Below are positions 18,436 through 27,838 of a stretch of DNA of 64,000 nt, in pieces. Source of the stretch: DATJGR01 sp963787045 (GTDB lineage: Bacteria; Pseudomonadota; Gammaproteobacteria; Pseudomonadales; Azotimanducaceae). Every line of letters starts with the position of its first letter. The stretch's first letter is position 1. A model generated the notes under the pieces. The model ran no database searches, was not told the DNA's origin, and was given only the letters and a program-made list of their open reading frames with translations. The translations under genes were made by a program, and so were the position numbers. Where the stretch lies: positions 186,001 through 250,000 of the forward strand of contig CAWBBR010000023.1 in assembly GCA_963787045.1 (NCBI GenBank), given 5' to 3'.

Positions 18436-19032
18436 ATGAAAAACCAACGCACGTTCACCGTCCTTTCGGGTGTGGTGTTTGCCTTTGCACTTCTGGCTGG
18501 CTGTGGAGAGGAAAAGAAACCGACACCACCGCCGGTCGTCGCTGCCGCTCCTGCTCCTGCTCCCGCTCCCGCAAAGTGTGCCGACACCGATGCCGACGGC
18601 GTCTGCGACGCGGATGACCAGTGTCCGGACACGATGGCGGGAACACGAGTCGGACCGGCAGGGTGCAATTGCGACTACACGCTGCAAACGCACTTTGCGA
18701 ACGACTCGGCCAATCTGGTGGACGCCGCCGACAAGGCCGAACTCGATCGGTTGGCAGCGGTCATGACGAATCCCAAGCTGCACTTCGTTGCAGGTGAGAT
18801 CGACGGGTATACCGACAACGTCGGCGATGCTTCTTACAACGAGAAGTTGTCCAAGGAGCGCGCGGACGCGGTGGCCAACTACCTGAAGTCGAAGGGTGTC
18901 GTGCTAGGCGAGCGATTCACGACGAAGGGTTTCGGTGCAGCAGACCCGGTTGCTGATAACAGCACCGAAGAGGGGCGTGCAGCAAACCGTCGGGTAACGA
19001 TCCGTCGTACCGACTGCGGTCCGGCCCCGTAG
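18436..19032 (+). CDS. OmpA-domain lipoprotein with TSP3 repeat
   Basis: 198 aa. A lipoprotein signal with lipobox LLAGC (Cys about residue 22) implies an outer-membrane anchor. A Pro/Ala-rich stalk leads to a TSP3-like acidic motif (DTDADGVCDADDQCPDT) and then a Pal/OmpA peptidoglycan-binding domain (GEIDGYTDNVGDASYNEKLS; ADNSTEEGRAANRRVTI). It lacks the barrel of the upstream paralogue but shares the rest almost residue for residue, which points to duplication. ATG 18436 follows GGGAG. It resembles Pal in plan, but no tol-pal genes are nearby. Confidence 0.85.
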   Translation: MKNQRTFTVLSGVVFAFALLAGCGEEKKPTPPPVVAAAPAPAPAPAKCADTDADGVCDADDQCPDTMAGTRVGPAGCNCDYTLQTHFANDSANLVDAADKAELDRLAAVMTNPKLHFVAGEIDGYTDNVGDASYNEKLSKERADAVANYLKSKGVVLGERFTTKGFGAADPVADNSTEEGRAANRRVTIRRTDCGPAP

Positions 19033-19171
19033 GTCGGACATTCGAAGGACACTGCGCAGTTCTGGCGTTGCGCGAGAGGGTGAACGTTAGTCAGGCAGAC
19101 GATCGGCGTCGTGTTGGAAATTTCTACAAGCACGTGCAATGCGTACAAGCGTTACGAAGGCAGAAGGACTT

Positions 19172-20228
19172 TTACTGCGACGCGACCGACTGGCGCAACC
19201 TTGCGGTATCGTTACGTGGCGAGTGGCCCGTCCAGCGTCTGAAGGCGCGGCTGAAATTGCTGGTGTCGGAGAATCCGAGCCGGTATGCAATCTCCGTGAT
19301 CGACATCGCTGAGTTCTCGATGTATCCGCGAGCCAACGCCAGCCGCGTCTGATCGACCACATCGTGAAACGTCGTGTCGCTCTTTGCGAGCTTGACCTGC
19401 AGCGTGCGCGGGCTCATGTAGAGTTCCTTGGCGATAGTTTCCTTCGTGACGCTTCCGGACGGGAACTGCTGTTGTAGCACTGCGCGAACACGCGCTTGAA
19501 TGTCGCTTCGGTCGAGCTTCGCGAGATAGCCAATGACGATCCGTTCGTTCTGTTCGGCGAGCTCGCGGCTGGCACCTGTCAGCGGAAGATCGAGTGCAGA
19601 AACATCGAATACCAGAGAGGTATTGCGGTTACCGAAAGTGACCGGACAGCCGAACGCGCGGCAGTGGCGCACGCCGTCGTCAGGCGGACGCGGCCGGTGT
19701 TGCTCTATCCGAATCGGGCGGACCTTTCCGTCGGAGAGTTCAGAGAACAGACGCACGAGAAACAAACCAAACACGTCCTCTGACAGTGGCGGTGACGCCG
19801 CAACGAACACAAACTCCAGTCTCGCTTCGCCATCGCGAATGATCAATTCAGGTCTGGAGGCGCCCGATAGCAGACGGAAATAGCGAGTCATGCGTTTGCA
19901 CAGTTCGCGCAGCGTTTCGCTCGCCGTCATTGCGAAACCAAGGGCATGAAGGTTTGCTGCGTGCAAGAAATCTGCAGCGTACAAGCCGAAGTATGGATCG
20001 TTGGTGAGTTCGACCGCGGCACGCCACCAGTCGCTGGAGCGATGTCAGCGGTATTCGGTTCAGCGGATCGTTCGACGGGGCTCGCGAGACACCGGCCGCG
20101 CTCAGAATGGTATCGGTGGCGATGCCGCGCGCTTCGAGCGCACGTATGATCGCGCCGACGTATCCACCGATGATAGTGATGTGCGCGTCATTTGAAACAA
20201 CCGAGCCGTTGAGCATTTGACTGATCAC
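19172..20228 (-). CDS. AraC-family transcriptional regulator (one-base insertion)
   Basis: The N-terminal region (ITIIGGYVGAIIRALEARGI; GVSRAPSNDPLNRIPL) and the middle domain match the Arabinose_bd type seen in OruR/ArgR-like regulators. The C-terminal AraC HTH pair is clear (VTKETIAKELYMSPRTLQVK; MSITEIAYRLGFSDTSNFSR; AFRRWTGHSP). The frame changes near 20034: CGACTG-G-TGGCGT restores LQRLWRAAVELTNDPYFGLY, and 1057 nt is 352 codons plus one. Start GTG 20228, or ATG 20216. Its target is unknown. It is convergent with the OmpA lipoprotein gene. Confidence 0.78.
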
Positions 20229-20365
20229 ATACAGTGAAGGATTGTCGTGTGCAATTCTACGCGAGCGCTGTGCCTGCTGCCATTGGGATCTCGCCTTCGT
20301 TATCCCGTGGATTGCGTAGCCACTCCGGAGAATCTAATCGACGACGACTCCCAGACGGATGGCCA

Positions 20366-20656
20366 ATGCCGATGAGGGGTGAGTTCGCGCATCGAGGCCT
20401 CGAGATTCGGTGGAGGTGTGAGGAGGACCGGGCGTCCACCGATGGCTACCGCTGGGTGCTTCACGCCAGCCTTGGCGAAATCACGGTCAGACGGCGGTTT
20501 CCGAACCCGCTCTCTCGAGACGAGGCCGATTCAGAGGTCAAAAGTATCGCACCAGAGTTGTTTCGTATGGCAGTTCTCGGGTTGCTACGCCGGGAAACGC
20601 TGCAGCAATGGTGGTTGCCTCTGTGCGATGCGCGGCGCGGCGTGCGCGGTATATGA
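20366..20656 (+). CDS. Small hypothetical protein
   Basis: 96 aa from ATG 20366 (MPMRGEFAHRGLEIRWRCEE); a second ATG at 20372 follows GATG closely. It has ordinary composition (WVLHASLGEITVRRRFPNPL; ELFRMAVLGLLRRETLQQWW). The frame is open upstream to 20234 but that part looks non-coding. No family recognised. Confidence 0.4.
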   Translation: MPMRGEFAHRGLEIRWRCEEDRASTDGYRWVLHASLGEITVRRRFPNPLSRDEADSEVKSIAPELFRMAVLGLLRRETLQQWWLPLCDARRGVRGI

Positions 20657-20735
20657 GAACGAGGGATCCGCCGTCATCAGATCGTCACATTGGTCGGCTC
20701 GAATCGCCAAGCCGTCTCAGATTTGGGGAAACGCG

Positions 20736-20981
20736 TTGAGCACCGACAGTTCCTGGAAGGCGATCACGCAGTATTCGTTCCTCGTGGTTTTCGCCAACGA
20801 CGAGACGATTGATGCGCGTGAGTTGGGCATGCTCATGCGCTTGGCTTTGAAGGATCGAGAAGTGGATGAGCATGAGCGTGAGGTGCTCAGCAGCATCTTT
20901 GCGCGGGTCACACGCGAGAAGGTTGCGGTCGACGTCTGGGAGGAGATCGGCAAATTCAAATCCAAGTACCAGATCCCCTGA
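20736..20981 (+). CDS. Small TerB-like helical protein
   Basis: 81 aa from TTG 20736, with GGGGAAA 6 nt upstream. The pattern FANDETIDARELGMLMRLAL followed by KDREVDEHEREVL resembles the acidic helical core of TerB-like (tellurite-resistance) proteins: two metal-binding-like acidic stretches between helices. Those are often found as small standalone domains. Function not predictable from this. Confidence 0.5.
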   Translation: MSTDSSWKAITQYSFLVVFANDETIDARELGMLMRLALKDREVDEHEREVLSSIFARVTREKVAVDVWEEIGKFKSKYQIP

Positions 20982-21003
20982 GGGCGTTTCCAGAAGGCTG
21001 CGG

Positions 21004-22683
21004 CTACGACGCGCGCGTCGGATCCGTCAACGGCTCGGCCAGTTCCTCCGAATCCGGTGTGTTGCTGACCGGCAGCGATCCCGTTTGACGCTCGATCATG
21101 CGACGAACGCGAGGCGCGTCCGCTCCACGATGCAAAGCGCGCAGGCGCGCGGGAATGATCGCATCGTCCTGAGTGAGCCGATTGTTGAGGCGGATGTAGT
21201 CGAGCCACGTCGGGGCCTCATAGCGCTCGATCCAGATTTGCGGGTCGGCGAGGTCGCGCAGAAGCCTCCAGCCGAGTGCGCCGTCGCGGCGTCGGATGCG
21301 CCGACGTTCGGCCATGGCCGCGAGAAACTCCATCACGTCCTCCGGCCGGATGATGTATTCGACGCTTATCACCACGGGACCGCTGCGCGGCTGAACTGGC
21401 ACTGCGGTGGCCGGTGCGGTCCACAGCCGCAACGGGTCGAGGTTGAGTTCTTCGCTTTGCACCAGCCGCAGCCACAGTCCGAACATCGCCGAACCGAGGA
21501 GAACGATCGTCGCGATCAGCAGCGCTTCCTTCACACCCTGGCTTGCGGCGACGTTGCCCCACAACCAGCTCCCGGCTGCGAGTCCGCCGAACGCCGACAT
21601 CTGATACATCGATAGTGCGCGCGCAACCACCCAGCGTGGCGCCGACATCTGCACCGCAACGTTGAAGGTCGACAGCGTCAGCACCCAACCGGCGCCGGCG
21701 AGCATCAGCACCGCCATCGTTGCGACGAGATATGGACTCAGCGCCGCGCCGGCGGCCGCCACTGCGAACGCGATACTGCCGTAACGCACGATCGCTTCGG
21801 TCGACAGGATCTTGCGCAGGCGCGCTGAGGCGAACGCGCCGCCGACAGCGCCCACGCCGAATGCGCCGAGCAACAGTCCATACGTCAGCGGCCCTCCTGC
21901 AATCAGTACCTTCGCGACCAGCGGCATGAGCGCCATCACCGCGCTGGCGCCGATGCAGAACAACGCACTGCGTACGAGAACGATGCGAATCGCCGGTGAC
22001 ATCGCCACGTAGCGAATGCCGGCGGCAACCGCGATGCCGAGCGTCTCGCGCGGCAGCAGCTGTGGGTTCACCGCTGGACGCCATCGCGCGAGTACGGTGA
22101 TCAACGCGATGTAGCTCAGCGCATTGACCGCAAATGCCGTCGCGGCGCCTGAGGCGGCGACGATGCCGCCGCCGATGGCCGGACCCACGCTGCGCGCCAT
22201 GTTGAATCCCATACTGTTCAGCGCAACCGCGCCGGGTAGTTCGGCGCGCGACACCATGTCGCCGACCGACGCTTGCCATGCCGGTGCGTTGAAGGCGGCA
22301 CCGCAGCCGATCAGAAACGTTAGCGACAGCAACAACCATGGCGTGATCACGCCGGTCCAGGCGCAGATCGCGAGCAGTACCGAAATTGCGAGCATGAAGC
22401 TCTGCGCAGCGAGCATCACCTTGCGACGGTCGAGGTTGTCGGCCATAGCACCGGCAATCAGCGACAACAGCATCGTCGGCAATGTCACCGACGCCTGGAC
22501 CAGCGCAACCATGTCGGCCGATTGCGCGATGGAGATCATCATCCACGACGCGCCGACCGACTGAATCATCCCGCCCAGGTTGGAAACGGTGCTGGCGGCC
22601 CACACCGCACGAAATACCGGGAAGCGAAACGGCGATAGCGCTGAGGCCGCCGGTTGCGTGTCGGGGGAGTCGAGGTCGCTCAA
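21004..22683 (-). CDS. MFS transporter, MFS_3 (enterobactin-exporter-like) family
   Basis: 559 aa. Twelve membrane helices (FRAVWAASTVSNLGGMIQSV; AGAMADNLDRRKVML is the loop 2-3 motif with DxxxRR) are followed by a soluble C-terminal domain from about residue 415 (VEYIIRPEDVMEFLAAMAER ... YEAPTWLDYIRLNN). That layout is typical of the MFS_3 family. Such proteins export siderophores or drugs by proton antiport; the cargo is unknown. ATG 22683 is the only plausible start. It is divergent from the LLM oxidoreductase gene. Confidence 0.86.
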   Translation of the reverse strand: MSDLDSPDTQPAASALSPFRFPVFRAVWAASTVSNLGGMIQSVGASWMMISIAQSADMVALVQASVTLPTMLLSLIAGAMADNLDRRKVMLAAQSFMLAISVLLAICAWTGVITPWLLLSLTFLIGCGAAFNAPAWQASVGDMVSRAELPGAVALNSMGFNMARSVGPAIGGGIVAASGAATAFAVNALSYIALITVLARWRPAVNPQLLPRETLGIAVAAGIRYVAMSPAIRIVLVRSALFCIGASAVMALMPLVAKVLIAGGPLTYGLLLGAFGVGAVGGAFASARLRKILSTEAIVRYGSIAFAVAAAGAALSPYLVATMAVLMLAGAGWVLTLSTFNVAVQMSAPRWVVARALSMYQMSAFGGLAAGSWLWGNVAASQGVKEALLIATIVLLGSAMFGLWLRLVQSEELNLDPLRLWTAPATAVPVQPRSGPVVISVEYIIRPEDVMEFLAAMAERRRIRRRDGALGWRLLRDLADPQIWIERYEAPTWLDYIRLNNRLTQDDAIIPARLRALHRGADAPRVRRMIERQTGSLPVSNTPDSEELAEPLTDPTRAS

Positions 22684-22783
22684 AACAACTGGCGGCGCTT
22701 CATCGATGGGAAGGTCAAGTGTACGGGAGGTGAGCGTCTGGATGCATGGCGGCTCCGCCGATTGCCCGTATCATTCACGCACC

Positions 22784-23794
22784 ATGAAGTTATCCGTACT
22801 CGACCAATCGATCGCCGTCGCCGGGCAGGACGAAGATGCGGCGATCCGCAGCACCCTCGAACTCGCACCGTGGTGCGAGTCGCTCGGATATCACCGCTTC
22901 TGGCTGAGCGAACACCACAGTCTTCCGACCATCGTGGGAACGGCGCCGGAAATTCTGCTTGCCGCGATCGCGGCGCGAACGCGGCGCATCCGGATCGGCA
23001 GCGCCGGCGTGATGTTGCCGCACTACTCGGCGCTGAAAGTGGCAGAGCAGTTCCGCGTTCTCGAAGCGCTGGCGCCGGGCCGAGTGGATCTGGGTGTCGG
23101 ACGCGCTCCGGGTGCGGACATGGCCACGGCGCTGCTGCTGAACCCGAACGCTTACGCCGCGGCAGAGCGGTTTCCGGAACAGGTGCGCGACCTGTACACG
23201 TGGTTGTCTGGCGCCGCGTACAAAGGCGTTGTGGCCCATCCTCGCGGCCCGGCGGCGCCGGAAATCTGGATACTGGGCAGCTCCAACTACGGCGCGCAAC
23301 TCGCCGCCCACTTCGGTCTTCCGTATGCGTACGCTTACTTCTTCACCGACGGGGAGGGCACCGAAGAGGCAATGCGGCTCTATCATTCGATGTACAAGCC
23401 CACCGAAGATCGCCCGAAAGCGCAGGCCACGCTGTGCGTTTGGGCGCTCGCCGCTGACGACGAGGAAATGGCGCGACATCACGCGCTGAGTCGCGACCGT
23501 TGGCGCATCGATCGGATGCGCGGCGCTTTGGGTCCGTTGCAATCGCCGGACGTTATCGCTTCGCGAGGATTCACTCCCGACGAGATGACCACGCTCGAAG
23601 CGACGCATCGCAAGTCGTTCGTCGGCGACGCGACGCAAGTCGCATCGAAACTACGCGCGCTCGCCGACACCTACGGTCTGGACGAGCTCGTCGTGAACAC
23701 GTGGACGTACGATCCCGCAGTGCGGCGGCATTCGTATGAGCTGCTTGCGCGCGAGTTCGGACTCGGCGCGGAAACAGTTGCCGGTGACGCATGA
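22784..23794 (+). CDS. LLM-class flavin-dependent oxidoreductase (luciferase-like)
   Basis: 336-aa TIM-barrel protein of the bacterial luciferase-like group that uses FMN. Visible family hallmarks are LAPWCESLGYHRFWLSEHHS, TRRIRIGSAGVMLPHYSALKVAEQF and LGVGRAPGAD. The closest relatives are the alkanal-monooxygenase-like proteins often annotated YhbW. ATG 22784 is taken as start because homology begins there (MKLSVLDQS); a longer frame upstream overlaps the divergent MFS start. Its end overlaps the S4 gene by four bases (ATGA). Confidence 0.9.
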   Translation: MKLSVLDQSIAVAGQDEDAAIRSTLELAPWCESLGYHRFWLSEHHSLPTIVGTAPEILLAAIAARTRRIRIGSAGVMLPHYSALKVAEQFRVLEALAPGRVDLGVGRAPGADMATALLLNPNAYAAAERFPEQVRDLYTWLSGAAYKGVVAHPRGPAAPEIWILGSSNYGAQLAAHFGLPYAYAYFFTDGEGTEEAMRLYHSMYKPTEDRPKAQATLCVWALAADDEEMARHHALSRDRWRIDRMRGALGPLQSPDVIASRGFTPDEMTTLEATHRKSFVGDATQVASKLRALADTYGLDELVVNTWTYDPAVRRHSYELLAREFGLGAETVAGDA

Positions 23795-24018
23795 CCCAGT
23801 CGATCGACTTCGAACTGCGCGGCGACCACATACCGCTCGCCGCACTGCTGAAGGTGACCGGGGTCGCCGATAGCGGCGGTGGTGCGAAGGCGATGGTCGC
23901 GAGCGGCCGCGTGCAAGTCGACGGACAGCCCGAATCGCGGAAGACGCGCAAGATTCGCGCAGGACAAACGGTTGCTGTGGGCGAAAGCGTGATCCGGGTG
24001 GTCGAGGGGGCGCCGTAG
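23791..24018 (+). CDS. RNA-binding S4-domain protein
   Basis: 75 aa, essentially one S4 RNA-binding domain (IPLAALLKVTGVADSGGGAK; MVASGRVQVDGQPESRKTRK; AGQTVAVG), like YbcJ/YaaA-type small ribosome-associated proteins. The ATGA overlap with the LLM gene indicates coupled translation. The next gene starts immediately after its stop. Confidence 0.88.
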   Translation: MTQSIDFELRGDHIPLAALLKVTGVADSGGGAKAMVASGRVQVDGQPESRKTRKIRAGQTVAVGESVIRVVEGAP

Positions 24019-24023
24019 CGCGC

Positions 24024-25253
24024 CACGTAGCCGTCGTCGGCGGAGGTCCGGCAGGACTGATGGCCGCCGAGGTGCTGGCCGAAGGCGATTGTCGGGTCGA
24101 TGTGTATGACGCAATGCCGTCGGTCGGCCGCAAGTTTCTGCTCGCGGGAAAAGGTGGGCTGAATCTGACGCACGCTGAAGCATACGAGCCCTTCCTGACG
24201 CGCTACGGGGCGTCGCGCGTTCCGCTCGAGCCTTTCCTCGACGAGTTCGGTCCCGATGCTCTGCGCGCCTGGGCGCAACGGCTCGGGGTGGAGACGTTCG
24301 TCGGCACGTCCGGTCGGGTGTTCCCGGCCGATATGAAGGCGGCACCGTTGCTGCGCAGTTGGTTGCACCGGTTGCGTCACGCCGGTGTGACGTTCCACAT
24401 GCGCCATCGTTGGCTCGGTTGGCGTGGTGCGTCTCCGGGTGCGCCATTGGTGTTCGCCACGCCAGAAGGTGAGAAGGAGATTCGGCCGGCGGCAACGGTG
24501 CTCGCGCTGGGTGGCGCGAGTTGGCCACGGTTGGGCTCGGACGGGGCGTGGACCGCGGCGCTCGAATCGCAGGGCGTTCCCGTCGCTCCGCTGCGCAGTG
24601 CGAACTGCGGTTTCGACGCGCGCTGGAGCGAGACGTTTCGCGCGCCGCTACGCTGGGACAACCGGTCAAGAACGTGGCCATTGCCGTTGTTGACGAGAGT
24701 ATCGAACGCGCGCAGCGGAAAGGCGAATTCATGATTACCGCTAGCGGCGTCGAGGGCGGAGTGATCTACGCGTTATCCGCGCGATTGCGCGATTTGATAC
24801 AGCGTGAAGGCGAAGCCGTCATGCGCGTCGATCTATCGCCTGATCGCACCGCCAAACGCTTGGCCAACGAGTTGGCTCGGCCGCGCGGATCGAGTTCCTG
24901 GTCGCGTCATATCGAAAAGACGACCGGACTGCGCGGCGCCAAGTTCGGACTGCTGCGGGAAGTACTGACGCCGCGCGAGTTCGAAAGACACCGATCTGCT
25001 GGTCGCGTCGATCAAGGCTCTGCCGGTCAGGCTCGTCGCTGTTCGTCCCGTTGCGGAGGCCATCAGCAGCGCGGGCGGCGTCGTCTTCGACGCGCTAGAC
25101 CGGCAATTGATGCTCAAGACGTTGCCCGGCGTGTTCTGCGCGGGCGAGATGCTCGACTGGGAGGCGCCGACCGGAGGCTATTTGTTGACTGCCTGCTTCG
25201 CGACGGGGCAGTGGGCCGGGCGGAGTGCGCTAGACTGGGTCGAGGATAGATAG
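24024..25253 (+). CDS. HI0933-like NAD(P)/FAD-dependent oxidoreductase, TIGR03862 type (two frameshifts)
   Basis: Flavoprotein of about 410 aa. The FAD Rossmann motif GGGPAGLMAAEVLAE begins at about 24039. Further family signatures are GRKFLLAGKGGLNLTH, GASWPRLGSDGAW and the C-terminal FCAGEMLDWEAPTGGYLL. The frame changes twice: one base is missing near 24650 (continuing as TLGQPVKNVAIAVVDES) and one base is extra near 24985 (GAA-A-GACACC, continuing DTDLLVASIKALPVRLV). No ATG, GTG or TTG lies in frame before the Rossmann motif, so the start is also damaged or unusual. The listed left end is where homology begins. Confidence 0.75.
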
Positions 25254-25260
25254 ATAAAGA

Positions 25261-26308
25261 TCAATATAAACAATTAGTTAAGAGACATAATTCATGCGGT
25301 CTGGAGACGATCTTTCGGCGTTCGATCAGCGCCTGATTCGACAACATGCGCTCGGCGATCGCCTCCCACCCGTGCTGTAGCGCAAATCGTCGGCAGCCCC
25401 TTCGATCAACCGTTAGCGCGCGTCGAACGGCGACGCCCAGGTCGCCATCGAGCGCACCGTTGACGCCGTCCACGACCACGTCAACCGGACCGGTAACCGG
25501 ATACGCGGCCACCGGGGTTCCGCACGACATCGCTTCGAGCATCACCAGACCGAACGTATCCGTGCGCGACGGAAACACGAACACGTCGGCGTCCGCGTAG
25601 TACGCGGCGAGTTCCGCACCGTATCGATAGCCGGTCCACTCGACATCCGGATAGCGGGCTTGCAGTTCAGTACGCGCCGGCCCGTCGCCGACGACTACCT
25701 TGGTCGCGTCGTACTGCAAGTTCAGAAACGCCTCGAGGTTCTTCTCGACGGCGATGCGACCCACGTAGAGCAGCTTGAGTCGATCGCGCGGAGTGGCGCC
25801 GCCGTGGAGCGAACGATACGGTGTCTACGCCGCGCCCCCACACGACGAGATGTCGCAGACCCCAGGTTTCCAGTTCGCGTTTGTGCGACGTCGTCGTAAC
25901 TAACGTCGACGCGGCCGGTCGGTGAAACCAGCGCAGAAACGCGTATCCGATGGAGAGGGGCAACCGGGTGCGGGCCGAGACATATTCCGGAAACTTGGTG
26001 TGAAGCGATGTCGCGAACGGAATCGACCGGCGCGCGAGATGTATTCGCGCCGCTATCCCCAACGGACCTTCCGTGGCGATGTGAATCATGTCGGCGCGTT
26101 CGCGTCGTATGCGACGTCCCACCCGCCAGGCATCGAGCACTACGCGGATCTCGGGATACCCCGGCAGCGGTACGGTGCGGAACTGTTCGGGATGAACAAC
26201 CACCACTTCGACACCGCGTTGATTCAGGTACGGGATGACCTGCTTCAGCGTGGTAACGACGCCGTTGGTCTGCGGTTCCCATGCATCGGTGATCAGCAGC
26301 AGCTTCAA
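25261..26308 (-). CDS. agt: GT4-family glycosyltransferase, Agt-like (one-base insertion)
   Basis: Retaining GT-B glycosyltransferase. N-terminal half: KLLLITDAWEPQTNGVVTTL. C-terminal donor-binding half: VFVFPSRTDTFGLVMLEAMS, the EX7E-type signature, followed by CGTPVAAYPVTGP. One extra base near 25800 (in the GGCGGCG run) splits the gene; 1048 nt is 349 codons plus one. The TTG start at 26308 overlaps the TGA of the upstream metallophosphoesterase gene, so the two are translationally coupled. In marine and other bacteria the pair PlcP-Agt makes glycolipids from phospholipid-derived diacylglycerol. The symbol is an inference from that pairing; other lipid or sugar acceptors remain possible. 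Confidence 0.68.
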
Positions 26309-27135
26309 GCGCGCAGCCGTTGGGCCAGCGACACTGGAACCGCGCTGTTCGCGGAGGCGTTCATCTCGTCCGCCCAACGGATCAGCTTGAACTCGCCGCG
26401 CTCGTCTTCCACAAGCGCCGTGCACGATTCCACCCAGTCGCCGCAATTCATGTAGCGAATGCCGTCGTAGTCCGTGATTTCGGCGTGGTGAATGTGGCCG
26501 CAGACGACGCCATCGAAACCCCGTTGGCGGCAGTCGTGGCTGACCGCTTCTTCGAAACCGCTGACGAAGCTCACCGCACGTTTCACTCGATACTTCACCC
26601 ACGCCGACAGCGACCAGTAGCCGTAGCCGAATTCGGCGCGCCATCGGTTCAGCTGGCCGTTCAACGCGATGAGCAGGTCGTAGCCGAGCCCGCCCAACAG
26701 CGCGACCCAGCGGTGATACCGGGTGACCACGTCATAGGCATCGCCATGCACGACCAGGAAGCGCTTGTCGTTCCGCGCGCGATGTGTCGCTTCATCCACC
26801 ACCCGGATGTTGCCGATCTCCATGTCTGAGTACTTGCGCAGGAACTCGTCGTGGTTGCCGGTAACGTAGGTGACTTGCGTGCCGCGCTTCGACAACGTCA
26901 GGAAACGGCGCATCACGTTGGTATGCGCCTGCGGCCAGTAGAAGCCCGTCTTGAAACGCCAGCCGTCGATGATGTCGCCGACCAGGTACAGCTGGTCGCA
27001 CGTGTGGGTCTTCAGGAACTCGAGCAGCAGATCTGCGCGACAGCCGCGGGTGCCCAGGTGAATGTCGGAGAGAAAGATCGTGCGGTAGTGGGTTTTGGAG
27101 GGCTCGCGTGTGGGGAACGACGATTTTGTATCCAT
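26305..27135 (-). CDS. plcP: Metallophosphoesterase of the LpxH-like/PlcP group (phospholipid or UDP-diacylglucosamine hydrolase)
   Basis: 276 aa. All metallophosphoesterase motifs are present: DIHLG (about residue 24), GDIIDGW, GNHDE and GHIHHAE near the C-terminus, which bind two metal ions. Proteins of this length and type (IFLSDIHLGTRGC, YWPQAHTNVMRRFL) are annotated either as UDP-2,3-diacylglucosamine diphosphatase or, where fused in operon with a GT4 enzyme, as PlcP, a phospholipase C that acts in lipid remodelling under phosphate starvation. A Pho-box-like sequence 36 nt upstream of the ATG supports the second reading. LpxH itself is usually shorter and located elsewhere. Confidence 0.72.
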   Translation of the reverse strand: MDTKSSFPTREPSKTHYRTIFLSDIHLGTRGCRADLLLEFLKTHTCDQLYLVGDIIDGWRFKTGFYWPQAHTNVMRRFLTLSKRGTQVTYVTGNHDEFLRKYSDMEIGNIRVVDEATHRARNDKRFLVVHGDAYDVVTRYHRWVALLGGLGYDLLIALNGQLNRWRAEFGYGYWSLSAWVKYRVKRAVSFVSGFEEAVSHDCRQRGFDGVVCGHIHHAEITDYDGIRYMNCGDWVESCTALVEDERGEFKLIRWADEMNASANSAVPVSLAQRLRA

Positions 27136-27170
27136 GCTTGCGCAGCGTATTCGCGCTGTATGGCGATCCG

Positions 27171-27199
27171 ATGACGACGCCGTGAAGGTTGTGTGACTG
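27171..27199 (-). promoter_or_regulatory. Candidate Pho box (three 11-nt-spaced repeats) upstream of the plcP-like gene
   Basis: On the minus strand, CAGTCAC-acaa-CCTTCAC-ggcg-TCGTCAT is seen: three heptamers with four-base spacers that each keep TCA at the same place. The PhoB consensus is direct CTGTCAT-like heptamers with an 11-nt period; matches are 5/7, 4/7 and 5/7. It lies 36 nt before the ATG at 27135, a sensible activator position. Confidence 0.4.
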
Positions 27200-27838
27200 C
27201 GTCGGAAGTGGGATGACCTTCACAAACGACCGCGCGCTGGCGCGACTTTCACGCTGACCGATTGTCGGGCAATCGCAGGAGAGTCGCGGGCCGCGTTTGC
27301 CAGAGTCGAATTGAGACTGTAGTCTCGCCGCCGCGCGCCGCCGACGTTCCTCTGATTCCCGCTCGGTCACTTGCCGTTCGCCGCTCTATGCGACGTTCGG
27401 GGAGCCCGAACGGCTGACTGCGTTCATCGAGTCCGTCAACGTTTCGGTGCGCGCGCAACGGATATGATCACGACGAGTTCTGGCTTTCCCCGGTACCGTG
27501 TTCGAGAACAAACAGGGACATTTGCGCGTCGATGCGGCCCATCCTCCCCTTACGGGTGGCGCCTTGCATTCGCTGTCTTCTATGATCCCCGGGAATCGAT
27601 TTGTACGGTCCGATCTCACAGTGCCAGCGCATTCTTTCAACGACCTGAAGACAATCTCCGACACCGTTGCCGGAAGCGTGGCTATATTTACCCCCGGGGC
27701 ATCGATAGTCGCTCGTGGCTCGGAGGCTGGGATGAAGCATCTATCGGTATCGGCGTCGACAGCGGCCTTGTCCGCAGCGGACGGAGTTACGCTGCTGGCC
27801 CGCTATTCCGCCTTCTGCGCACGGGCAGGTCGCTGATA
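27200..27838. other. Long intergenic interval with one hairpin
   Basis: About 640 nt without a gene I can support. A compact inverted repeat CGTTCGGG-GAG-CCCGAACG lies at 27394-27412. Open frames across the interval look out of frame, except that a short stretch from ATG 27732 (MKHLSVSASTAALSAADG) could be translated. The promoter of the M23 gene must lie here. Confidence 0.35.
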
